A stretch of DNA of 64,000 nucleotides from contig NZ_JAALCR010000016.1 of the NCBI RefSeq assembly GCF_011065895.1, positions 62,001 through 126,000 of the forward strand. Reading direction: 5' to 3'. Under the pieces are notes generated by a model. That model saw nothing but the letters and a program-made list of their open reading frames with translations, ran no database searches and was not told the DNA's origin. This DNA comes from Paludisphaera rhizosphaerae. Its GTDB lineage: Bacteria; Planctomycetota; Planctomycetia; Isosphaerales; Isosphaeraceae. The position numbers and the translations under genes are program-made. How positions within the stretch are numbered: position 1 is the first letter of the stretch; each line of letters opens with the position of its first letter. This document shows, one piece after another, positions 10,413 through 19,249 of the stretch.

Positions 10413-11645
10413 ATGAGCGAGCAGAACGTGGCGGCGAAGACGCGCGCGGCGCTGGACGCGGGCGAGGGGATCCTGCGACTGGCGCCGACCTGGGTGCCTC
10501 GGTCCTTTCTGATGCCGGGCGCTCGGCTGAAGCTGTCGCGGGAAGACCTCTACGCATTGGGCACCCACCGCGGCGGCATCGACGAGCGCTGGTTCGGCTC
10601 GACCACGCCGGCCGCCAACGAAGGCGCGCCTCCGGACGAGGGCCTCAGCTACGTCGTCCACGACGGCGGCAAATTCACCCTCCGAGACGCCATCTCCGCC
10701 CACGGCGAGGAGATCGTCGGCAAGGACATCTGGAACAAGTACAAGCGCTGGCCGGTCTACAGCAAGTTCTTCGACAACCTCGGCCCGATCCCCCACCACA
10801 TGCACCAGTCCCAGGAGCAGGCCGAGAAGCTCGGCCTGGAGGGGAAGCCTGAGAGCTACTACTTCCCCCCGCAGCTCAACTGGACGGGGAACAACTTCCC
10901 CTACACCTTCATGGGCCTGGAGCCGGGCACCAAGAAGGAAGACGTCCGCCGCTGCCTGGAGAACTGGAACAAGGGGGACAACGGGATCCTCGACCTGTCC
11001 AAGGCCTATCGCCTCAAGCCCGGCACCGGCTGGCTCATCCCGCCCGACGTCCTCCACGCCCCCGGCTCGCTGGTGACGTATGAGCCGCAGTGGGGCTCGG
11101 ACGTCTTCGGCATGTACCAGTCGCTCGTCGAAGGACGCCGCGTGCCCTGGGAGTTGCTGGTCAAGGACGTCCCCAAGGAATACCACCAGGACCTCGACTA
11201 CCTCGTCGACCAGCTCGACTGGGAGCAGAACGTCGACCCTGAGTTCAAGGCGAACCACTATCTTGAGCCGATCGTCCGCTCGGGATCGGAGAAGGAAGGG
11301 TACGTCGACAAGTGGATCGTCTACGGGACGGTCGCCGGCAAGCAGGTCTTCAGCGCCTGCGAGCTGACCGTCATGCCCGGCCGCACGGCCACCATCAAGG
11401 ACCCCGGCGCCTACGGCCTGACCGTCGTGCAGGGGAGTGGGTTCATCGACAAGCTCGATGTCGACAGCCCCAACTTCATCCGCTTCGGCGAGGTGACCAA
11501 GGACGAGGTCTTCGTCAGCCACAAGAAGGCCGGCGAGGGCGTCACGTTCAAGAACACCGGCTCCGAGCCCTTCGTCAGCCTCCGCTACTTCGGGCCCGAC
11601 GCCCATGCCAACCTGCCCAAGATGGGCGACTACCTGAAGGTCTAA
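10413..11645 (+). CDS. Cupin-type sugar isomerase-like protein
   Basis: 410 residues from the ATG at 10413 (MSEQNVAAKT), preceded by GAGGGTGGG; a TTG at 10374 would add 13 unlikely residues. Two cupin-like halves are visible: the first has PHHMHQSQEQAEKLGL and GWLIPPDVLHAPGSL, giving His/Glu metal ligands as in mannose-6-phosphate-isomerase-like cupins; the second (about 320-400) has LTVMPGRTATIKDPG and VVQGSGFIDK. No signal peptide. It heads a plus-strand group of sugar isomerase and dehydrogenase genes, so action on a sugar or sugar acid is likely; the substrate cannot be read from sequence. Confidence 0.65.
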   Translation: MSEQNVAAKTRAALDAGEGILRLAPTWVPRSFLMPGARLKLSREDLYALGTHRGGIDERWFGSTTPAANEGAPPDEGLSYVVHDGGKFTLRDAISAHGEEIVGKDIWNKYKRWPVYSKFFDNLGPIPHHMHQSQEQAEKLGLEGKPESYYFPPQLNWTGNNFPYTFMGLEPGTKKEDVRRCLENWNKGDNGILDLSKAYRLKPGTGWLIPPDVLHAPGSLVTYEPQWGSDVFGMYQSLVEGRRVPWELLVKDVPKEYHQDLDYLVDQLDWEQNVDPEFKANHYLEPIVRSGSEKEGYVDKWIVYGTVAGKQVFSACELTVMPGRTATIKDPGAYGLTVVQGSGFIDKLDVDSPNFIRFGEVTKDEVFVSHKKAGEGVTFKNTGSEPFVSLRYFGPDAHANLPKMGDYLKV

Positions 11646-11658
11646 AGAACGGACTCCA

Positions 11659-11692
11659 GCCGGACCGGCCGCCTTCGCGCGGTCGGTCCGGC
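11659..11692 (+). terminator. Hairpin after the cupin gene
   Basis: GCCGGACCG pairs with CGGTCCGGC and the stem continues GCCGC/GCGGT to a six-base loop, 14 pairs in total. It starts 13 bases after the stop codon. No T-run follows, so termination strength is uncertain. Confidence 0.55.
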
Positions 11693-11792
11693 GCGGCGTT
11701 CGCAATCCCGTCTAGAGAGCCTCTTCCCCCGATCGAAGGTGATTCCCGAGTTGATCTGAAACGACCACCGAATGTCCCGAGGAAGCCCCGCG

Positions 11793-12398
11793 ATGGACGA
11801 CCAAGGCTGGTGCGATCCGGACGACTTCGACGACTCTGTCCGCGACGGCGTGAAGCAGGAACTCTCCCCCGGCGAGTGCCTGCTCTGGGCCGAGCGGCCG
11901 ACGCTCCCTCGGATGCGGCGCGTGCGGTTGATCCCGCTCGCTTTCGTGGTCGTGCTCACCGCTCTCTCGGGGGTATCGCTCGCGGGGATGCTGGGCGTGC
12001 TGAATCAGGCGACCATCAACCCCTGGGCCGTCGTGGCTGGATTCGGGCTCGCCCCGGCGACGATCGGGACGCTCATCATGCTGGACGCTCTCTACCGGAC
12101 CGGCTCCTGGATGTCTCGTCGCTGGACCCTGGCCCGGACGGTCTACGCGATGACCGACCAGCGCGTCATCATCGGCCGGTTCGACCCGACCGACGGCCGG
12201 CTCGACGCCTACTCGATCATCCCCGGCCTGATCGCGGATACGACTCCGTTCGAGTATCCCGACGGCACCGGCGACCTCCATTTCGAGGGTCTCGGCGCGA
12301 TCGTAAGAGGCCCGATCGGCTTCTTCGGCATCCGCCGGGTCCGTAACGTCGACCGTTTGCTGCGCGAAACGCTTATCGACCCCTTCCCCCGCTGGTGA
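11793..12398 (+). CDS. Membrane protein with bacterial PH-like domain
   Basis: 201 residues. An acidic cytosolic start (MDDQGWCDPDDFDD) and a 'LSPGECLLWAERPTLPRM' segment precede two membrane helices (about residues 46-68 and 77-99). The C-terminal part has YAMTDQRVIIGRFDPTDG followed by a beta-rich segment with FEYPDGTGDLHFEG, the pattern of bacterial PH domains (DUF304-like) placed after two helices. I chose the ATG at 11793 with GAGGA upstream; ATG 11772 has no ribosome-binding site. Function unknown; its position among sugar-metabolism genes may be incidental. Confidence 0.6.
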   Translation: MDDQGWCDPDDFDDSVRDGVKQELSPGECLLWAERPTLPRMRRVRLIPLAFVVVLTALSGVSLAGMLGVLNQATINPWAVVAGFGLAPATIGTLIMLDALYRTGSWMSRRWTLARTVYAMTDQRVIIGRFDPTDGRLDAYSIIPGLIADTTPFEYPDGTGDLHFEGLGAIVRGPIGFFGIRRVRNVDRLLRETLIDPFPRW

Positions 12399-12467
12399 CG
12401 CGACCTCGGGGCTGATTTCGAATCAAAACGCTTCCCTCTCTTCAAGCCATCGAGCCGAGGCCGTCCG

Positions 12468-13526
12468 ATGACCGCGACCCACACGCACAATTTCCCGAAG
12501 CTGCACAACGCCGCCTGGCCCGGGGTGGTCGGCAAGGGGAGCGAGGGGGGAGACCCCTGCATCGACCTCGACGTGATGCTCGACCTGACGGCCGCCGCCC
12601 AGGTCGACGGCGTCAAGTTCGACGGGTTCGACCTCTTCCTGTTCGCCCCCCACGTCGACATCGACTCAACCGACGACCAGATCAAGCAACTGGCCGAAAA
12701 GGCGTCGAAGCGTCACCTGACGATCGGCTCGGTCGTCGCGCCGGTCTGGCCGCCGACGGGGGGCGGTTCGGCGATGGACGAGGGCGAGGGCCGCAAGAAG
12801 TTCCTGGAGCAGGTCCGCAAGGGCTGTCGAATCGCCAAGAAGCTCCGCGAGCTGGGAATTCGCCCCTACGGCGTCGTCCGGCTCGACTCGGCGTGCAGCC
12901 CCGAGGCATGGTCGGCCGACCCTGACGGGAACCAGGCCAAGATCGCCGAGACCTTCCGCCAGGCCGCTGCGATCGCCAAGGATCACGGCGAGAAGCTCGC
13001 CGCCGAGGGGGAGATCTGCTGGGGAGGCATGCACTCCTGGCGCAAGATGCTCGACCTCCTGGAGCGCGTCGATCAGCCGGACGTCCTCGGCTTCCAGGCC
13101 GACATGGCCCACACGCTCCTCTACACCCTCGGCGAGAACGCCCCCGAAGACCGCATCCTCCCCAAGAACTACGACTGGCACGACAAGCACGTCCTCGACG
13201 AGGCCCTGCGGACGCTGACGGACGCCCTCCGTCCCTGGACGCTCGACTTCCACGTCGCCCAGAACGACGCGACGGTCTTCGGCTCGGGCTCGCACGACCA
13301 CACGGGCCGCCACTGCCTGGCCAACGATCCCAACGGCAAGCTGGACATCCCCCACCACGCTGGTTTCTGGCTCCGCGACGAGACCGGCCGGCCCACCCGG
13401 AAGTTCAAGCACATTTGCTGGGACGGCTGCATGTTCCCCAACGACGTCATGATGAAGCCCCAGACCTGGAACGACATCCTCGCGACCATGATCCAGGTCC
13501 GCGACGCCCACGGCTGGTCCGCCTGA
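12468..13526 (+). CDS. TIM-barrel sugar phosphate isomerase/epimerase family protein
   Basis: 352 residues. Xylose-isomerase-like barrel: candidate metal ligands appear in order in [12 protein letters not shown] (Glu), [12 protein letters not shown] (Asp), LDFHVAQND (His) and [12 protein letters not shown] (Asp). [13 protein letters not shown]-type early strands and [10 protein letters not shown] at the N-terminus also fit. GAGG precedes the ATG by seven bases. Longer than the usual 270-300 residues because of loops around 90-110 and 250-300. It is followed 54 bases later by a Gfo/Idh/MocA dehydrogenase and then a second isomerase, a trio typical of oxidation-epimerisation of inositols or rare sugars. 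The actual substrate is unknown. Confidence 0.8.
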   Translation: MTATHTHNFPKLHNAAWPGVVGKGSEGGDPCIDLDVMLDLTAAAQVDGVKFDGFDLFLFAPHVDIDSTDDQIKQLAEKASKRHLTIGSVVAPVWPPTGGGSAMDEGEGRKKFLEQVRKGCRIAKKLRELGIRPYGVVRLDSACSPEAWSADPDGNQAKIAETFRQAAAIAKDHGEKLAAEGEICWGGMHSWRKMLDLLERVDQPDVLGFQADMAHTLLYTLGENAPEDRILPKNYDWHDKHVLDEALRTLTDALRPWTLDFHVAQNDATVFGSGSHDHTGRHCLANDPNGKLDIPHHAGFWLRDETGRPTRKFKHICWDGCMFPNDVMMKPQTWNDILATMIQVRDAHGWSA

Positions 13527-13580
13527 GCCCGACCGAGCCGCCGATCCCTCCTGCATCCGAATATGAGAACAGGTGACGAT

Positions 13581-14729
13581 ATGTCCGAGAAGAAGCTTCT
13601 GAACATCGGCCTCGTCGGCTACGGCTTCATGGGCCGGACCCATTCCAACGCCTACAAGCGCGTCAATGATTTCTTCGACCTCCCGTATCGCCCGGTGCTG
13701 AAGGCCGTCTGCGGTCGCGACAAGACCGCCGCGCAGGCGTTCGCCGAGAACTGGGGCTATGAGTCGGTCGAGACCGACTGGCGGAAGCTGATCGAGCGCA
13801 AGGATATCGACGCGATCGACATCTGCACGCCGAACAACACCCACGCCGAGATCGCCATCGCCGCCGCCGAGGCCGGCAAGATGATCCTCTGCGAGAAGCC
13901 CCTCTCCATGGACCTCGTCCAGGGGCAGGCGATGGTCGACGCCGTCGAGAAGGCGGGCGTTGTGAACACGGTTTGGTACAACTACCGTCGCGTTCCGGCC
14001 GTGACGTTGGCCAAGCAACTCATCGACGAGGGCCGGCTCGGAAAGATCTTCCACTACCGCGCTGAGTTCCTCCAGGACTGGACGATCTCCGCCGATCTCC
14101 CCCAGGGCGGCGCGGGGCTCTGGCGTCTCGATTCGGCCGCGGCCGGCTCGGGCGTCACCGGCGACCTGCTGGCCCACTGCATCGACACGGCGCTCTGGTT
14201 GAACGGCTCGATCAACAGCGTCTCCGCCATGACCGAGACGTTCATCAAGGAGCGGAAGCACAGCCTCACGGGCAAGGTGGAGAAGGTCGGCATCGACGAC
14301 GCCTGCGCCTTCCTCTGTCGGTTCGACAACGGCTCGCTCGGCCTGTTCGAGTCGACGCGCTACGCCCGGGGTCACAAGGCCCTCTACACGTTCGAGATCA
14401 ACGGCGAGAAGGCGTCGATCAAGTGGGACCTCCACGACCTGCACCGGCTGGAGTACTTCGATCACGGCGACGACGGCATCCTCCGCGGCTGGCGGTCGAT
14501 CCACGTCACCGACGGCGACCAGCCCTACATGAAGCACTGGTGGGTCCCCGGCCTCCAGATCGGCTATGAGCACACGTTCGTGCATCAGGTGGCCGACTTC
14601 CTGGAGAACCTGGCCTCCGGCAAGTCGACCCCGCCGACGTTCCGCGATGCGCTGGCCACCCAGGCGGTCTGCGACGCCGTGCTCGACTCGGCCGACAATC
14701 GGAAGTGGGAGACCGTCGTCCCCGTTTGA
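13581..14729 (+). CDS. Gfo/Idh/MocA family NAD(P)-dependent oxidoreductase
   Basis: 382 residues. N-terminal Rossmann fold with [16 protein letters not shown], then the [18 protein letters not shown] and CEKPLSMDL motifs (catalytic Lys in EKP) of the family; the C-terminal alpha/beta domain contains [19 protein letters not shown], which includes the usual catalytic His/Asp region. No export signal, so this one is cytoplasmic, unlike the Tat-exported relative at 24152. Start at the ATG at 13581 with AGGTG upstream. Sits between two TIM-barrel isomerases in one orientation with gaps of 54 and 39 bases, so likely co-transcribed. Confidence 0.9.
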   Translation: MSEKKLLNIGLVGYGFMGRTHSNAYKRVNDFFDLPYRPVLKAVCGRDKTAAQAFAENWGYESVETDWRKLIERKDIDAIDICTPNNTHAEIAIAAAEAGKMILCEKPLSMDLVQGQAMVDAVEKAGVVNTVWYNYRRVPAVTLAKQLIDEGRLGKIFHYRAEFLQDWTISADLPQGGAGLWRLDSAAAGSGVTGDLLAHCIDTALWLNGSINSVSAMTETFIKERKHSLTGKVEKVGIDDACAFLCRFDNGSLGLFESTRYARGHKALYTFEINGEKASIKWDLHDLHRLEYFDHGDDGILRGWRSIHVTDGDQPYMKHWWVPGLQIGYEHTFVHQVADFLENLASGKSTPPTFRDALATQAVCDAVLDSADNRKWETVVPV

Positions 14730-14768
14730 GGATTTGGTTGCGCGTCTCCCATCGCAAGGATCGTCGAT

Positions 14769-15617
14769 ATGAAGACCGGTATGAACCTGTTGCTGTGGAC
14801 CGACCACGTCACCGAGGCCCAGGACGGGGTGCTTGAGTCGATCAAGGCGATCGGCTTCGACTCCGTCGAGGTGCCGATCTTCAATATCGACGATCATGCA
14901 GCCTACAAACGCCTGGGAGGGCGGCTGAAATCGCTGGGGCTCTCGGCGACGGCCGTCACGGTCATGGGGGGGCCGGAGATCAACCCGATCTCGTCCGACC
15001 CCAAGGTTCGTGATGCGGCCGTCGCGTATCTCGACCGGGTGCTGGAGTGCGGCCAGCAGTTCGGCTGCGAGATCCTCTGCGGCCCGCTCCACTCCACGAT
15101 CGGTCTGTTCTCAGGCCGAGGGCCGACCGACGACGAGTTCCAGTACGGCGTCGAGACCCTTCAGAGGGTCTCCGAGAAGGCCGAGGCTCGCGGCATCCGG
15201 TTGGCCGTTGAGGCGCTGAACCGGTTCGAGTGCTACTTCCTGAACACGGCCGCCCAGACGGAGGCGTTCATCCGCGCGGTGAACCACCCGTATTGCCGGA
15301 TGATGTTCGACAGTTTCCACGCGAACATCGAGGAAAAGGACCAGGCCTCGGCGATCCGGTCGTCGGCCGAGGAGACGATCCACGTCCACGTCTCGGAGAA
15401 CGACCGCGGCACTCCGGGGACCGGCCAGGTGGCCTGGGACTCCTTTTTCGACGGCCTGAGCCAGACCAATTACGACGGCTACCTGACCATCGAGGCCTTC
15501 GGCCTCGCCCTCCCGGCGCTGGCGGCGGCGACCCGGGTCTGGCGGCCGCTCTTCCCCGACGCCGAGGGCCTTTGCCGCGACGGCCTGGCGTTCATCAAGA
15601 AGAACATAGGCCAATAA
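14769..15617 (+). CDS. Ketose 3-epimerase-like (D-tagatose/D-psicose epimerase family)
   Basis: 282 residues. The metal ligands of Pseudomonas cichorii D-tagatose 3-epimerase (Glu152, Asp185, His211, Glu246) line up with Glu148 (LAVEALNRFE), Asp181 (MMFDSFHAN), His207 (HVHVSENDRG) and Glu242 (LTIEAFG) with a constant offset of four. The ENDRGTPGTG loop is characteristic of this family. It therefore probably epimerises a free ketose or related keto-sugar at C3 (inference from family). It follows the dehydrogenase by 39 bases and is the last metabolic gene of the sugar group. Confidence 0.8.
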   Translation: MKTGMNLLLWTDHVTEAQDGVLESIKAIGFDSVEVPIFNIDDHAAYKRLGGRLKSLGLSATAVTVMGGPEINPISSDPKVRDAAVAYLDRVLECGQQFGCEILCGPLHSTIGLFSGRGPTDDEFQYGVETLQRVSEKAEARGIRLAVEALNRFECYFLNTAAQTEAFIRAVNHPYCRMMFDSFHANIEEKDQASAIRSSAEETIHVHVSENDRGTPGTGQVAWDSFFDGLSQTNYDGYLTIEAFGLALPALAAATRVWRPLFPDAEGLCRDGLAFIKKNIGQ

Positions 15618-15646
15618 GCTTGGCCGTTCACGTTCCGGGAGGCTCC

Positions 15647-16288
15647 ATGTCCGAGCGTTTCACTCGAGGTCGAGGTCTCGCCGCCGCCGCGTCCATGCTG
15701 GTCGTCGTCGCAACCGCCGGCGCGCAGCAGGCGCCCGCCACGGCTCCCGGCGCACAGGCCCCGGCCGCGGCCAAAACGCCGGCGACTCCCCAGCCTCGAC
15801 CGCATGGCCAGCCGCTCAACGTCGATCCCTCGACCGTCACCGTCGACGACGGCGACACCGTCGTGATCCACTGGCCGGGCGGCGATGTGGAGACGGTCCG
15901 CATCCTGGGCATCGACTCGCCCGAGACCCGCCACGACGAGCACAAGATTCCCTACGACCAATCTTTCGGCCAGGAGGCTCGCGCCTTCGCCCAGGGAGCC
16001 TTCGCCACGGCGACGACGATCCAGCTCGTCCGCTCGGCCACGCTCGACCCCTACGGCCGGACGCTCGGCTATCTGCTGGTCAACGGCAAGAACTACTCGG
16101 TCCTCATCGTGAAGGCGAAGCTCGCCGAGGAGACGGTCACCTTCTACGGCGACAACGGCCTCCCCGGCCTCGCCGCCGAGGTCCTCGCCACCGCCAAGGC
16201 CGCCGGCCCGATGCCGTTCGAGCCGCCCCATGTGTATCGCAAGCGGATGCGAGCGGTGTCGGAAGCGGCCCCGGCTCCGCAGCACTGA
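15647..16288 (+). CDS. Secreted thermonuclease-family (SNase-like) protein
   Basis: 213 residues from the ATG at 15647, which has CGGGAGG six bases upstream. A signal peptide (to about residue 27, TAGAQQ) is followed by a Pro/Ala-rich linker to about 55 and an SNase domain with VDDGDTVVIHWPGG, VRILGIDSPETRHDE and DPYGRTLGYLL. These supply the arginine, glutamate and second arginine expected at the staphylococcal nuclease active site. Likely a calcium-dependent extracytoplasmic nuclease, though some family members are inactive. It lies 29 bases after the epimerase gene and six before the DUF2721 gene. Confidence 0.8.
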   Translation: MSERFTRGRGLAAAASMLVVVATAGAQQAPATAPGAQAPAAAKTPATPQPRPHGQPLNVDPSTVTVDDGDTVVIHWPGGDVETVRILGIDSPETRHDEHKIPYDQSFGQEARAFAQGAFATATTIQLVRSATLDPYGRTLGYLLVNGKNYSVLIVKAKLAEETVTFYGDNGLPGLAAEVLATAKAAGPMPFEPPHVYRKRMRAVSEAAPAPQH

Positions 16289-16294
16289 TCCACC

Positions 16295-16831
16295 ATGCCC
16301 GTCGCCGTTCCCAGCACCTACGAAACGCTCTCCGCCATGATCACCCCCGCGCTGTTCATGACGGCGACGGGGTCGTTGATCATCTCGACGTCCAACCGGA
16401 TGTCTCGGATCGTCGACCGGATCCGCCAGCTCAACCAGGAGGCCGACGACCTCGGCCGCGGGGCGAAGCAGGTGGATTTCGTGGAGGAGCGGCTGGAGCA
16501 CATCTCGGTCCAGCTCGATCGCATGATCGAGCGGAGCGACACCATTCGGCTGGCGCTGACGGTGCTCTACTCGGCCCTGGCGATGTACGTGGGAACGAGC
16601 CTCACGCTGGCGCTCGACGCGCTGGCCGGCGGCTGGTTCCTCGTCGTGCCGACGACCCTGGCCATTCTGGGCGTCGGCCTGATGCTGGCCGCCTGCGTGT
16701 TGTTGATCCGCGAGGCGCGGATCGCGCTGCGGAACAACCGGCTGGAGATCCTCTTCTACCAGAAGCTCCGCAACCTCCGCGCAGCGAAACCGGCGGCGTC
16801 CTCCACGGAGGAATCGCCGCCGGCCGGTTAA
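16295..16831 (+). CDS. DUF2721 membrane protein
   Basis: 178 residues. Begins with the DUF2721 signature MITPALFMTATGSLIIST followed by SNRMSRIVDRIR, then a charged coiled segment (about 55-90) and two strongly hydrophobic helices (LALTVLYSALAMYVGTSLTL and VVPTTLAILGVGLMLAACVL), ending in a basic tail. Integral membrane protein of unknown role. Convergent with typA, 20 bases apart. Confidence 0.85.
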   Translation: MPVAVPSTYETLSAMITPALFMTATGSLIISTSNRMSRIVDRIRQLNQEADDLGRGAKQVDFVEERLEHISVQLDRMIERSDTIRLALTVLYSALAMYVGTSLTLALDALAGGWFLVVPTTLAILGVGLMLAACVLLIREARIALRNNRLEILFYQKLRNLRAAKPAASSTEESPPAG

Positions 16832-16851
16832 AAACTCCGGATCGATCGGCG

Positions 16852-18678
16852 TCAGACGCCGACCTTCTTGCCGGCGCGGCCGGACCGCTTGCGGCCTTCC
16901 TCGGTCAGCACCTTCTTGCGGAGGCGGACCTTGGTGGGGGTGATCTCGACGAGTTCGTCGGACTCGATGTATTCGAGGGCGTACTCGAGCGAGATGTCGC
17001 GGGGGGGCTTGAGCAGGATGTTCTTATCCGAGCCCGAGGCCCGCATGTTGGTCAGCTTCTTTTCCTTGCAGGGGTTGACCACCATGTCGTCGTCGCGGGC
17101 GTTCTCGGCGATGATCATGCCCTCGTAGGTGTCGTCGCCCGGGGCGACGAACATCGTCCCGCGCTGCTGGAGGTTGTCCAGCGCGAAGCCGACGACCTGC
17201 CCGCGCACCATGCTGATCATCACGCCGTTGGCCCGCGAGGGGATCTCACCCTTCAGCGGCCGGTAGTCGTGATAATTGTGGTGCATGATCGCCTCGCCCT
17301 GGGTGGCCGAAATCAGCCGGCTGCGGAGGCCGATGAGGCCGCGGGCGGGGATCAGGAACTCCAGGTGGGCGTAGGCCCCCTTGACGTCCATCTTGCTCAT
17401 CTCGCCGCGACGGCTGCCGACCAGTTCCATGACCGGCCCGATGTGGGTGTGCGGCACGTCGACGACCAGGAACTCATACGGTTCGTAGTCGACGCCGTTG
17501 ATCTTCTTGATGATGACCTCGGGCTTGCCGACCGAAAGCTCGTAGCCTTCGCGGCGCATCGTCTCGATCAGGACCGAGAGGTGCAGCAGGCCGCGGCCCG
17601 AGACGATGAACGCGTCCAGGTCCTCGGCCGGCTCGACCCGCAGCGCCACGTTGGATTCCAGCTCGCGGTCGAGCCGGTCCTTGATGTGACGGCTGGTGAG
17701 GTACTTCCCCTCGCCGGTCAGCGGGGAGTCGTTCACCGAGAAGAACATGCTCAGCGTCGGCTCGCCGACCTCGATGCGAGGCAGGGCCTCCGTGACCTCG
17801 GGCGAAGCGATCGTGTCGCCGATCTCGACCGTGGAGAGGCCGACGATCGCCACGATGTCGCCGGCCTCGGCCTCCTCGACCTCGACGCGGCCCAGCTTGT
17901 CGAACAGCAGGACGCCGGTGATCGAGCCGGGGACGACGGCCTCGCCGCGCTTCAGGAGGTTCGCCCGCTGGCCGCGCTTGACCTTGCCGGTCGAGATCCG
18001 GCCGATGGCGATTCGGCCGACGTACTCGGAGTAGTCCAGCGTGGTGCAGACCATTGAGAACGGCTTGTCGAGGTCGACCTCGGGGCCCGGCACCTTCTCA
18101 AGGATCAGGTCGAAGAGGGGCCGCATGTCGCCGGAGGTCGCCTTGGGATCGTCCGAGGCGAAGCCGGTTCGGCCGGAGGCGAAGATGTAGGAGAAGTCCG
18201 CCTGCTCCTCGTTGGCGCCCAGCTCGACGAAGGTGTCGAAGATCTCGTTGAGCACTTCCTCGGGGCGGGCGTCGGGCCGGTCGACCTTGTTGATGACCAC
18301 GATCGGCTTGATGTGGCACTCAAAGGCCTTGCGGAGGACGAACTTCGTCTGCGGCATCGGCCCTTCGAAGGCGTCGACCAGCACCAGGGCGCTGTCGGCC
18401 ATCTGCAGGGTCCGTTCGACCTCGCCGCCGAAGTCGGCGTGGCCCGGCGTGTCGATGAGGTTGATTTTGACGTCGCCGTAGTTGATGGCGATGTTCTTGG
18501 CGAGGATCGTGATCCCGCGCTCGCGTTCCAGGTCGTTCGAATCCAGGATCCGCTCGCCCTGCAACTGCGAGGCGCGAAACTGGCCGGACTGGCGGAGCAT
18601 CGAGTCCACGAGCGTCGTCTTGCCGTGGTCGACGTGCGCGATGATCGCCACGTTCCGGATGTCGTCCCGTCTCTTCAT
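16852..18678 (-). CDS. typA: Translational GTPase TypA/BipA
   Basis: 608 residues, the usual length. G domain motifs: [15 protein letters not shown] (P-loop), RGITI (switch I), [12 protein letters not shown] (G3), [12 protein letters not shown] (G4). Domain II (about 205-300) and the EF-G-like C-terminal part with the [10 protein letters not shown] and [10 protein letters not shown] blocks complete the protein. TypA binds the 70S ribosome at the EF-G site and supports growth under stress and ribosome assembly at low temperature. Single gene, with a 571-base upstream region containing a fold-back repeat. Confidence 0.97.
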   Translation of the reverse strand: MKRRDDIRNVAIIAHVDHGKTTLVDSMLRQSGQFRASQLQGERILDSNDLERERGITILAKNIAINYGDVKINLIDTPGHADFGGEVERTLQMADSALVLVDAFEGPMPQTKFVLRKAFECHIKPIVVINKVDRPDARPEEVLNEIFDTFVELGANEEQADFSYIFASGRTGFASDDPKATSGDMRPLFDLILEKVPGPEVDLDKPFSMVCTTLDYSEYVGRIAIGRISTGKVKRGQRANLLKRGEAVVPGSITGVLLFDKLGRVEVEEAEAGDIVAIVGLSTVEIGDTIASPEVTEALPRIEVGEPTLSMFFSVNDSPLTGEGKYLTSRHIKDRLDRELESNVALRVEPAEDLDAFIVSGRGLLHLSVLIETMRREGYELSVGKPEVIIKKINGVDYEPYEFLVVDVPHTHIGPVMELVGSRRGEMSKMDVKGAYAHLEFLIPARGLIGLRSRLISATQGEAIMHHNYHDYRPLKGEIPSRANGVMISMVRGQVVGFALDNLQQRGTMFVAPGDDTYEGMIIAENARDDDMVVNPCKEKKLTNMRASGSDKNILLKPPRDISLEYALEYIESDELVEITPTKVRLRKKVLTEEGRKRSGRAGKKVGV

Positions 18679-18954
18679 CTTAATCTTGGCCCGGGTCCCA
18701 TGTGTCGAGGCGTATGTGCGGCCGATCCCAAATCAGAAAACGGCCGCGAGCCCAGTAGCCCACCGCCGCTCCGCCAATCCGAAGCCATCTCCGCTTCCCC
18801 CTAATGGTACGAAAATGACCCCGAATTGATCCAGAAGGAAAATGCAACCGGATTATGTGTTCAGTAGGCAGCGCGATCTCGGATCGCCGACGGCTCCGTC
18901 CCATCGAACACGACGGGCATCCCAATCGAGTTCGAGCGCAGACCGCTCGGGTTG

Positions 18955-19151
18955 CACACGGAGCGGAGGAGTCAAGGGGGACTGGCTCCGCAGCGCAGCG
19001 GAGGTGCCTGTCCCCCTTGGCTCGTCCCCCTTGGCTCCGAAGCGGCCTCGGGGATGCCCGGAGAAAGGGGACAGGCACCCGGCCGCCAGGTTGATACCAA
19101 GGGCCGAGGCGCTTTCGCCGGGAGCCAGTCCCCTTTCTCCTCCGCCGTGTG
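18955..19151. repeat. Nested fold-back repeat element
   Basis: Outer arms 18955-18989 and 19121-19151 are imperfect inverted repeats sharing CACACGG, GGAGGAG, GGGGACTGGCTCC with small indels. Inside, 19003-19018 (GGTGCCTGTCCCCCTT) pairs with 19065-19079. TCCCCCTTGGCTC is repeated directly at 19011 and 19025. The element is about 200 bases, GC-rich and has no coding potential. Confidence 0.65.
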
Positions 19152-19180
19152 CGGTCGCCGCTCTCGACGGGTGCTCGTCG

Positions 19181-19207
19181 GCAAGCCATTTGGGGCCAAT
19201 GGCTTGC
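19181..19207 (-). terminator. Hairpin downstream of the polysaccharide operon
   Basis: GCAAGCCATT pairs perfectly with AATGGCTTGC around a seven-base loop, 43 bases past the cardiolipin synthase stop codon. No T-run follows on the minus strand. Confidence 0.5.
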
Positions 19208-19249
19208 GTCTGGTGGACTTATTGCTGCGGGCTCGCGTCCCGTCATCGC

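Larger units (their letters stand above)
18679..19249. other. 571-bp non-coding region upstream of typA
   Basis: The first 250 bases next to typA are less GC-rich and should contain its promoter, but no confident -35/-10 pair was found. The rest holds the nested inverted repeat at 18955-19151 and a hairpin at 19181-19207. No gene is supported. Confidence 0.6.

Noticed and set aside
10005-11705. 566-codon minus-strand frame over the cupin gene and the fold-back element
   Set aside because: Runs through a repeat, a terminator hairpin and the cupin gene antisense; composition is typical of an antisense shadow.
12666-15092. 808-codon minus-strand frame opposite the isomerase and dehydrogenase genes
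   Set aside because: Spans the boundaries of three well-supported genes and has no recognisable motif; a mirror frame produced by codon bias.
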